A stretch of DNA of 64,000 nt from Liolophura sinensis (Eukaryota > Mollusca > Polyplacophora > Chitonida > Chitonidae). How positions within the stretch are numbered: the stretch's first letter is position 1; each line of letters opens with the position of its first letter. Below the pieces are notes generated by a model. The model saw only the letters and a program-made list of their open reading frames with translations, had not been told where the DNA came from and searched no databases. Below are positions 1 through 9,866 of this stretch, one piece after another. Where the stretch lies: contig NC_088299.1 in the NCBI RefSeq assembly GCF_032854445.1, positions 15,309,608 through 15,373,607 of the forward strand. Direction: 5' to 3'. Both the position numbers and the translations under genes were made by a program.

Positions 1-471
1 GTTAGTCGGATAATTGTTTAAAAATTGAAACTCCACAGTATGATCGAGTTCGTTAAATACAGCTTATGGGCAAAATTACAGCTTTCAGCTATGCCTCATC
101 GTGTAGTAAGGCTCCAAACTTTCAACTTTCAGGCCGAATTTTCCAGGTGACAGTGTGTTTGTTTACGAACAACCAGTCCTCGACAGCTACCGATGAAAGA
201 TTTGGGTCCATTAAGATGCACTTAAAACTTAAATTGTCGAGCAGGCCCTCAAAGTTATTCTTGAGCACGTGAGTAAATAAAATCAGTGCAGTAAGCTGAG
301 TAACAAGGACCTGTTAGTGTCACTAGCTTTAACTCACCACTGGTATCCAGAACTTGTAAAATCTGGACTTTCAACAGACAGTCCTCTTGAGCGACTGACT
401 TTGCGCACCGCCCATTCCTGCACGGTGACACTACTGATAAAGTGTATGATCTGTGGCTTCACCCCTAGACT
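1..471. other. Duplicated flank without recognised gene
   Basis: Single-copy-looking DNA found again at about 30,235-30,705 with a few percent divergence. The short open frames here show no family motif, and no splice-bounded exon was recognised. Confidence 0.5.
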
Positions 472-482
472 TATAGAAATAC

Positions 483-508
483 ACTCTGTCAAAAAAGAGA
501 CGCAACCC
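483..508 (+). repeat. Tc1 left terminal inverted repeat
   Basis: Matches the reverse complement of 1967-1993 over about 26 bases with one substitution and one indel. Transposase is expected to bind here. Confidence 0.85.
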
Positions 509-810
509 ATGTCCTCGGATATCAAAAATTCGTTCGAATAAAGTTATTGCTTCCAAACTAAATTTTAGCCAAATGTAATGAAATTATACACGTTTTTAAT
601 GAAGATTACCATCCAAACAACTGCCTTTTCTCTCCTAAGTGTATTTTATTGCTTATTACGTCACAACGCATAGACTGACCCTGTTGACGTCGCACACAGA
701 ACCATTCACATGCAAATCATGTCAGTGGCAGTTATAGTGTGGGGGTGTATAAAAGCCCATGTGCTTTCGTATTTTATTCATTCATTCGTCGACGAAAGGC
801 AGTCGGTAAA

Positions 811-1817
811 ATGCCGCGACTGAGTGCTGCCGACCGAAATAGCGCCATTGGTCGTCTTCAAGCCGGAGAAAATTTTGGTACTATTGCACGACACCGAAAT
901 GATCACAAAACAACGATATCCCGACTTTGGAGCCGTTACAACAACTTTAATTCAACCAACGATCGCCCGAGAAGTGGAAGGCCAAGAATCACGACCCCAC
1001 TTCAAGATCGGTACATCCGGGTCCTTCACCTGCGTAATCGGCATGCCCTACCAACCGTGACTGCCACACAAATACCAGGTTTGAGGAGAGTGTCGGCTCA
1101 AACGATTAGGAACCGTCTGAAGGAAGCGGGTTTACGTGCGTGTAGACCAGTTGTTGGACCTGTACTACGCCCCTTACATCGACGCCTACGACTCAGGTGG
1201 TGCAACAACGTAAGGATATGGACTTTACAAAACTGGAGGCGTATCTGGTTTTCTGATGAATCCCGTTTTCTTTTGACACGTCACGACGGAAGACAGCGTG
1301 TGTATAGGAGACGTCATGAGCGCTTTGCGCCCATCTACGTCCGCCAGGTGGACAGATTTAGCGGAGGCAATGTTATGGTTTGGGGAGCCATCTCGTACAA
1401 CCAGAAATCAGGCTTGATGATTGTTCCAGGGAACCTGACAGCCCAACGTTACATCAACCACGTGTTACAGCCTCATCTTCTCCCGATTATTGACCGACAG
1501 ACACAGCTTTTTCAACAGGACAACGTCAGGCCTCTACTGCACGTGCAAAAATGAACTTTCTGCAGGATTCCAACGTCAATGTCTTGCCGTGACCCTCTAA
1601 ATCACCAGACCTCAACACTATCGAACACCTGTGGGATACTCTAGATCGACACTTGCGTCAACGTCAGCCACCGCCACAGACGCTTCAACAGATCGCCGTT
1701 GCGTTACAGGAGGAGTGGAGGGCCATTCCCCAGGAGAGAATCCGGCGTCTTATCCGTTCTTGTCCAAGGAGATGCCGTGCAGTGATTGCAGCTCGTGGTG
1801 GTCATACGAGATACTGA
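811..1817 (+). pseudogene. Tc1-type DDE transposase, broken
   Basis: The reading frame starts at the ATG at 811. It shows the Tc1 layout: an N-terminal paired-like helix-turn-helix region with a GRPR-type basic motif, then the DDE catalytic core. The first aspartate lies in FSDES, the second in QQDN, and the catalytic glutamate in the IEHLW segment. The spacing of 34 residues between the second Asp and the Glu, counted by reading across the break, gives DD34E. The frame is interrupted near 1,530 by a frameshift inside the segment after QQDN. A TGA sits at about 1,588-1,590 where the family has a tryptophan codon. The normal family end follows at 1,817. Total length would be about 335 residues, usual for Tc1. 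It cannot make active transposase as read, although the ends could still be moved in trans. Confidence 0.88.
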
Positions 1818-1966
1818 GGAAGACGCCCCCTGGTGAGCAACTGGTGTCTGTGAGATGACTTTTGAAAAGACAGTTTTAAACATGACCATCTTGATTATTA
1901 TTCTGCCAAATTTCTGACTTTTGTCTTCAATAAGAAAAACTAAATATTAAAATCTCTAAAATACGG

Positions 1967-1993
1967 GGGTTTGCGTTTCTTTTTTGACAGAGT
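1967..1993 (-). repeat. Tc1 right terminal inverted repeat
   Basis: Inverted partner of 483-508. The DNA beyond it (TTATAACCTGACG) continues as in the empty site of copy B. Confidence 0.85.
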
Positions 1994-2039
1994 TTATAAC
2001 CTGACGTTTCAGTTTATTAGAAGTACGGCATGTGGTTTT

Positions 2040-3840
2040 AGACTGGTGGAAATATGTCTGGTTTCGGTGACTGACCTACACGTTTTAGTGTAATGGAATC
2101 GTGATCTGTGGTTTTGGCCTCATGGAAGTATGTCGTAGAGTTTTAGAACAATACAATTGTTAACTGTGGTTTTGGTCTAATGAAAGTATGACCTAAGGTT
2201 TTAGTGTAATAGAATTGTCACCTGTTTTTTTGGTCTAATGAAAGTATGACCTAAGGTTTTAGTGTAATGGAATTGTCACCTGTTTTTTTGGTCTAATGAA
2301 AGTATGACCTAAGGTTTTAGTGTAATGGAATTGTGACCTGTTTTTTTGGTCTAATGAAAGTATGACCTAAGGTTTTAGTGTAATGGAATTGTGACCTGTT
2401 GTTTTGGTCTAATGAAAGTACAACCTAAGGTTTTAGTGTAATGGAATTGTGACCTGTTGTTTTGGTCTAATGAAAGTATGACCTAAGGTTTTAGTGTAAT
2501 GGAATTGTCACCTGTTGTTTTGGTCTAATGAAAGTATGACCTAAGGTTTTATTGTAATGGAATTGTGACCTGTTGTTTTGGTCTAATGAAAGTATGACCT
2601 AAGGTTTTAGTGTAATGGAATTGTGACCTGTTGTTTTGGTCTAATGTAAGTATGACCTAAGGTTTTAGTGTAATGGAATTGTGACCTGTTTTTATCTGGT
2701 TTTTGGAAGTATGACCTCAGGTTTTAATGTAATGGAATTGTGGCCTGTTGTTTTGGTGTAATGGAAGTTTGACCTAAGGTTTTAGTATAACGGAATAGTG
2801 CTCACTGGTTTTGATCTAATTTAAGTATGACATAAGGTTTTAGTGTAATGGAATTTTGAGACATGGTTTTGAGTTAATCTAAGTATGACCGAAGATTTTA
2901 TTGTAGTTTTAGTGTAATGGAAGTGTGACCTAAGGTTTAAGCGTAATAGAATGGCGGGCTTTCGTACTGACTGCATGTGGGCATAGCAGAGGGCCTGGAT
3001 AACCCTCTCGGGCACCGGTATTAGGCATGTGGGAAGGATAGGTGGCCGCTGGAGGGTCAGTTAGGATTACTACTTTTCTCCACTTTGTCGTAGAGTTTTA
3101 GAACAATACAATTGTTAACTGTGGTTTTAGTCTAATGAAAGTATGACTTAAGGTTTTAGTGTAATAGAATTGTGACCTGTGGTTTGGATGTAATGGAAGT
3201 GTGACCTAAAGTTTTAGTGTAATGGAATTGTGATCTTTGGTTTTGGTCTAATGGACGTATGACCTAAAGTTTTAGTGTAATGGAATTGTTATGTGTGATT
3301 TTGGTGTAATATAACTATGACCTACGGTTATAGTGTAGTGGAATTGTGACCTGTGGTTTTGGTCTAATGAAAGCATGACTTAAGGTTTTAGTGTAATAGA
3401 ATTGTGATCTGTGGTTTTGGCCAATAGAAGTATGACCTAGAGGTTTAGTGTAATGGAAATGCGACCTGTTGTTATGGTGTAATGGGAGTATGACCTAGAG
3501 TTTAGGTGTAATGGGACTGCGACCCGTTGTTTTTGTGTAATGGAAGCATGACCTAAGGATTTAATGAAATGGAATTGTGACATGTGGTTTTGGTCTAATG
3601 GAAGTATGACCTAAGGTTTTATTGTAATGGAATTGCGACCTGTTGATTTGGTCTAAAGGAAGTATGACTCAATGTTTTAGTGTAATGGAATTGCGGCCTG
3701 TGGTTTTTTTGTAATGGAAGTATGACCTAAGGTTTTATTGTAGTGGAATTGCGACCTATTGTTTTGGTGTAATGGAAGTATCACGTAAGGTTTTAGTGTA
3801 ATGAAAATGTGATCTGTGGTTTTGGTCTAACGGTGGTATG
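2040..3840 (+). repeat. 59-bp minisatellite, copy A
   Basis: About 28 units of roughly 58-60 bp, each alternating a GGTTTTAGTGTAATGGAATT-like half and a GGTCTAATGAAAGTATGACC-like half. The block at 2,160-2,700 is nearly homogeneous (about nine units), while both flanks are degenerate. A non-repeat island lies at about 2,945-3,085. The array continues almost to the 3' flank of the three-finger gene. Copy B has about half as many units. Confidence 0.9.
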
Positions 3841-4671
3841 ACGTGGGTACACACGGAGAGAAATGTTCATGAGTGAGGATGAGTCATTATTATTTCTGAG
3901 CCGTAGTTTACAGCGTTTGAATAAGATTTTTCAAATAATAAGCAACATTGGGTTTTAGATTGATTGGAAAATATTGGCCAACCACACCAGCAGACGACAT
4001 CATCTAAGTGTTTATTTAATAATATGCACGGTAATAAAAGGGTTAAATTTGCAGGAGTCAAGTGTGAAGATAAGTAGTAATATTGAGGAACTTTACTGTT
4101 CTTGGATTAATTGTTGTTGTGTGTTACAATCTTGTCTTTTCCTATTGACTGTATACGCGCGATGAATACGACCATTTTAACTAATCGGAAGAGACGTCAT
4201 AAAAACCCGATGTGATTATGTCTTGTTTAAAGATGGTACTGGAAACATGGGAGTAATACCATTCTGTACTGATATCACAATACATTGACACAAAATCCAT
4301 GTAATGTATAATAGTACAATACAGTGTAAATACCAGTTTGAGCCCCTTCCCAGATATCTTTTCAAAGAGTTTTCCATAGAAGTGAGTATAGTTAAGCAGT
4401 AAGACAAGTTCACTAATTTGGCCCAAGGTACAGTTTATTAATTGGATCAACTTTGAACATGAGGTTGGTCATTGGTTTCCCCCGGGATCTGCCCGGTTTC
4501 CTCCCAAAATATTGCTGGCCGCCGTGGTGTTAGTGAAATATTCTCGTGTACGGCGTAAAACACCACTCAGATACATCAATTAATAAATAAATTCAACATT
4601 AGGCAAAGTTGTCATTACAATGGCAAAGCTATTAGAGAAACACATACAAATCACATGCTGTTGAAAAAATC
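3841..4671. other. Intergenic stretch downstream of three-finger gene A
   Basis: AT-rich sequence, repeated in copy B at about 31,660-32,480 with few changes. It contains a SINE fragment at 4,470-4,592; otherwise I see no gene. Open frames on both strands lack family motifs. Confidence 0.5.
4470..4592 (+). mobile_element. SINE fragment (central and tail part)
   Basis: It carries the GTTTCCCCCGGGATCTGCCC and GTGAAATATTCTCGTGTACGG-like blocks and ends in an ATTAATAAATAAAT tail. These match the reverse complement of the fuller SINEs at 27,487 and 50,057. The tRNA-like head is missing. It is shared with copy B at 32,280-32,404, so it predates the duplication. Confidence 0.75.
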
Positions 4672-4677
4672 TTTATT
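4672..4677 (-). terminator. Poly(A) signal AATAAA of three-finger gene A
   Basis: AATAAA on the minus strand about 370 bases after the stop codon at 5,046. The same hexamer is conserved in copy B at 32,484-32,489. It is the best 3'-end candidate. Confidence 0.6.
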
Positions 4678-5045
4678 TGTACAACAACTGCACTTATAAC
4701 AAGAATTCTACAGGCCAGTGAACATAGAACATCATTCTTGTAGATTTTAAGACAACGTGGATATGTCATAAATCATTTGACTGGAGTCTCCTCGATCATC
4801 TCAATTAATGTTTCCTAGTTTTGTAGATACGGCTCTTACATGCTTTGTATTTAATGGTTTATGACCGATTCTTTTCATTTCTGGAACTATTCAAGAGTCA
4901 CACGTACAGTAAATGTAAATTTTCACCGAATTATTAAAAACGTAAGCAAACATGTATCCATTCTCAATAACAACGGTAGAATTTAGCCATTCGATTATAT
5001 ATATTTTTGTGTTTCTTGAAACTGAAAAGCGAAAGTACAGCGTTT

Positions 5046-5302
5046 TCACAGCTGACGTGCCATCAGCGCCAGAAGTAGCCCAGCCAGCCAACAGAATTTC
5101 TCGGCGGTAATGCTGAGCTGACCGTTACATACATCTGTGGAGCACACGCAATCCGTTCCATAAACAGAGGTGACTTTCACTATGGAAAAAAAGCCTACTG
5201 GCAGTAGGGATTTGTCGTTGTCAGTAGCTGTCTCACACCTGTCTGAGGAAGCAGTAGCCTGTGGGGAGCAGGTACGAGACACTATATCCATCTTTACGTC
5301 CA
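5046..5302 (-). CDS. Three-finger gene A, exon 3 (LU finger 3 and GPI signal)
   Basis: Acceptor TTTTTTAAATCAG before 5,302; stop TGA at 5,046-5,048. It supplies the last five domain cysteines, the CVCSTDVCN terminus and the hydrophobic C-tail. It carries two codons (Gln103-Ala104) that copy B lacks. Confidence 0.83.
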
Positions 5303-8300
5303 CTGATTTAAAAAACAACAAACACAAACCGTCATAATCAGAAAATAAGCCATCAGTAAGCGTTTGAATAACATGATTTGAAAAGTCAGGATTTGTTTCA
5401 TATTTCAGTCACTGTATTGGTGTATCGGAAATCAATGTACAGAAGAAGTAGTACAGGCTTATAAACTACCAAGGATTCCAGAATTTGCAATCATGTTTTA
5501 CCAAGCAGAAAATTAGATGACAGGTTTGTGATATATCCATGCTGATAGCCTATAGGTATTTTTTGAAGAAAGGCGCCAGGTATAGAGTTTATCAAAGAAG
5601 AAAGACTGTTACAAAGGTAACCTTTCCACATGAATTATAAGTTACTCGGGCAGTAGGACAGGGCGATTCACAAAGGAAGAGTATTACGGTATCATGTCAT
5701 ACTCGGGATGTAGGACAGGCGATTCACAAAGAAAGAGTATTACGGTATCGTCAAGGTACACTCAGGATGTAGGACAGGACGATTCTCAAAGAAAGAGTAT
5801 TACGGTATCGTCATGTCATACTCAGGATGTAGGACAGGGCGATTCACAAAGGAAGAGTATTACGGTATCATGTCATACTCGGGATGTAGGACAGGGCGAT
5901 TCACAAAGAAAGAGTATTACAGTATCGTCATGCCATACTCGGGATGTAGGACAGGGCGATTCTCAAAGAAAGAGTATTACGGTATCGTCATGTCATACTC
6001 GGGAAGTAGGACAGGGCGATTCTCAAAGAAAGAGTATTACGGTATCGTCATGCCAAACTCGGGAAGTAGGACAGGGTGATTCACAAAGGAAGAGTATTAC
6101 GGTATCGTCATGCCATGATGTGGCTTAAAAATTCACAAATGTTCCAAAGAATTTTGTAAAGGGTATACATGTATATTTGTAAACAATATGCAAATTAGTT
6201 CCCTGGTTACGCAGTTGACATGGGAAACATGGCGAAAGTTACCTCCAAAAACCGAACCTTCCACTGTGGATTGAAATTTGCCACACTTGTACCCACTATC
6301 GGAGGGACATGTTTGTGGCTTGTTACCACTGTCTTTGCAGTTCTCGTCAGAAAGGGATGTGACTGCAGACAAGGCTTGGTTCACAATTGCACTGGATGAT
6401 TCTAGATGGTAATAGTCACAGACATAGCACCGCAGACCTAAAGAAAGAAACGTGCAGAGTTACTCAGTACATACATCTAATTCTCTGACAGCTTTTCTCT
6501 TCCTGTATTTATTAACTTGAGTGTTGGTTATCTCCATACTCTGCCTTAACTCACACAGTCTGTACATTTCTGTGATGTAGTCTAGATATCTCTATGGAGG
6601 GATTAAACTTCAGTGTAAGGTCGGTATAGCTCAGCTTCAGTTTGTACCTTCCTGTGACGTGGTCTATATATCCTTATGGAGAGGTTAACCTTCAGTGTAA
6701 GGTCGGCATATAGCTCAGCTTCAGTTTGTACCTTCCTGTGACGTGGTCAGTACGTCCTTATGGAGATATTAATCTTGGTGTAACCTCGGTATATAGCTCA
6801 GTGTCAACGTGTACGTTCCTGTGACGTGGTCAGTACGTCCTGATGGAGATATTTAACCTTGGTGTAACCTCGGTATATAGCTCAGTGTCAACTTGTACGT
6901 TCTTGTGATGTGGCCTATACATCCTTATGGAGATATTAACCTTGGTGTAAGGTCGGTATATAACTCATCGTCACCTTGCACGTTAATGTGACGTGGTCTA
7001 TATATCCTTGTGGAGAGATTAAACTTTGGTATAAAGTCGGTATATAGCTAAGTGTACGCTTGTACGTTCCTGTGACGTGGTCTATAGATACTTATGGGGA
7101 TGTTAAGCTTGGTGTTACATCGGTATATAGCTCAGTGTCAACATGTACGTTTCTGTGACGTGGTCAGTACGTCCTGATGGAGATATTTAACCTTGGTGTT
7201 AGATCAATATATAGCTCAGTGTCAACTTGTACGTTCCTGTGACGTGGTCAGTACGTCCTGATGGAGATATTTAACCTTGGTGTTAGATGGGTATATAGCT
7301 CAGTGTCAACTTGTACGTTCTTGTGAGCTGGCCTATACATCCTTATGGAGATATTAACCTTGGTGTAAAGTCGGTATATAGCTCAGTGTCAACGTGTACG
7401 TTCCTGTGACGTGGTCTATATATCCTTATGGAGAGATTATAAGTTCGGTATATAGCTCAGCGTCAGCTTGTACGTTCATAGAACCTATAGATCCTTATGG
7501 AGATATTAACCTTCAGTCTATAGTTAAGCACCAGCTTTCATGTCCCTGGAGAGATCAAATTTTGGTGTATTTATTGTCTAATTAAGCACCAGCTTGTACG
7601 TTCCCGGAGAGATTAAATTGTGGTGAGTTCAGTATATAGTTAGTCCCCAGCTTGTAAGTTCCTGGAGAGAATTTTGGTGTATTCTGTCTATATTCAAGGA
7701 CCAGTTTGTACGTTCCTGGAGAGAATAAATCATGGCATATGATCAGTATATAGTTCAGAATATAGCCATTGTTTTCCACGCCTTACTCACGTGTGATTTC
7801 GTTACAATACAAACTCCACTTTCATTTTAGAAGAGTTCTATTTCCGCGACTTAATAAATCGGGTAGCTTCAGATAGACACAGAAATCACGCTGTGAAAAA
7901 GTTTCTGAAACTAAATGTACCATGTGTTCAAACCTAGCTCTTGCATTGCAGTGACAGGCGATTACCATGCACTGGACTGAGAACCCACTGTCTCTTGCGC
8001 ATAAATGTCTACAGGTAACTGACAGCTAACCGATATTAACACTGGTCAATTAGATAAATGTATTTCCATTGACCCGCACCTTGGAATGGTCGTCACGATT
8101 GTGAGATCTCCGGCCAAATCTAGACTAGCAGACGGAGGCCCATAAATTTACCAACAGCCACCTGTTCAGTGTTTTTTTAAATGAGTTTTCTTACGACTGT
8201 TTTTATCTTTGCTACTAAACCATTTCAGGAAACAATGACAGTCATAAGTCATGCATTTCAGTGCTTTTCACAACACACGTAATCCGTTTGCAAAAGAAGG

Positions 8301-9799
8301 ATTAAATCAAGTTTTTGTACTAGACTGTTATTGTTTGACCTCTCCCCCCCCCCATCCCCCCCTCCACCACCGCTCCCCCCACACACACCCACCCACACCC
8401 TCAACACACACAAATTTCAATACAATGATTGTTTTTGTTAGATTACCAGGGCCTACATTGGTAAGGCACGTGTCATCATGAGTTCCCATGAAAACAATCT
8501 GCCTGCGTGGAAAATGGTATGGTACGTTCAATCAGGCGTAATCAAAGCTGCACGATTTAACCCAGGAAATCCTATCTCCACTGTAAGCCAATCAGCGTCG
8601 ATTCTTAATCCGTTTAACCATTATAAGTTGTGAATGTTCACTCGGGTCAAAATCTCTGGTTTTGTAGTTACAGTAATGCACTGTTACAACTAGAATTAAT
8701 AGATTGATTGAGCTAGTGAAAGCATGCAATCTGGATATCACGGGTTAAAAACCAAATCTATCTGTATGTTTCCGTAATCGGGGAAGTCATAAGCAGTTAG
8801 ATTTATACACTTGTTTCTCCCCTTGAAATGAAAATCACGGGGCGCTGTTATTCCACCAGTTCAATAAATTCATGGGTGAAATGGGAATATAACAAAGACA
8901 CAAAGACAATTTCAAACTTAGTCTCCCTGTTTAGTTTTCGATTTTGAGAGTTGAAATTTTGACATATTTATGTTAAGATAACATTGATGTTATTTATCAA
9001 AATATTAATTTACACGGCTCAAAAGTAAGCCATAAAATCATATTCCAAATTTTTGACACAAGTCAAAACTGGTTTTGTGGAATCAGCCACTGTGGAAACA
9101 GCCACACAGCCCAATAATGACCAGTAAAATGTATAGGTTTTTGTGGCGTCCTCCATCATACAAATACACGCACTCAAGTAAAAATGCAGGTTATCACTAT
9201 ATATGTCTACTCTAAAGAATTGTTGCTTGTTTAAATTAAAAATGAAACCTTTAAAGTTCAATACCGGACTTTTGCCAATTCATGTCACGTCTAGTTATGA
9301 ATTACACGAAAACAGGCAGGCTTAATTCCCCTGACAATAAATGGATGAAATATTTATCAACTATATGTGTCTGGCTTACATATAATAGGTCAGAACTGGT
9401 GAAATCCCATATACAGAATGTAGGTTTATCTGATATATCTGTTGTATATTAACTACAATACAGAGTAAATAAAACCATTAGCGACGAAAACAGAGTGAGA
9501 ATCTTTGTAATACACTCGCCCAGCATTTAAAGACTTTAATTTGGAGTCTAAAGTAACAACTATCTACTTTTACTTTTACTACCAGTGATGTCAGAACTGG
9601 TTTAACAGGTACAATCTATACACTAAAAAATAATCTGCTATTGCAACAGATTATTCTGTTAAATATGACACATATGTTCTATCAGATGTGTAAGTTATAG
9701 CCTGTGCAGTTGGGGAATAAACCAATTGTCGGACTATCATCCGTAGACTGAGAACTGTGGATTCTATATATAGGTGGACTGACTCGCCTTTGGAAGCCG

Positions 9800-9866
<67 letters not shown>

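Larger units (their letters stand above)
472..1996 (+). mobile_element. Tc1/mariner (DD34E) DNA transposon, about 1.5 kb
   Basis: The element has terminal inverted repeats (left 483-508, right 1967-1993) sharing the outer motif ACTCTGTCAAAAAAGA. It encloses a Tc1-type transposase on the plus strand. Flanking TA dinucleotides fit Tc1 target choice. The empty site survives in copy B at about 30,701-30,710, where the flanks join at a single TA, so the element inserted into copy A only or excised cleanly from B. A one-base difference at the left junction leaves the exact end uncertain by a base or two. Confidence 0.9.

Noticed and set aside
5694-6128. 144-residue plus-strand protein with 20-residue repeats
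   Set aside because: It lies within intron 2 of the three-finger gene and follows the 60-bp array period.
8343-8531. Regulatory C-rich tract or gene around 8,340
   Set aside because: It is low-complexity C and CA sequence, weakly conserved in copy B, with no other signal.
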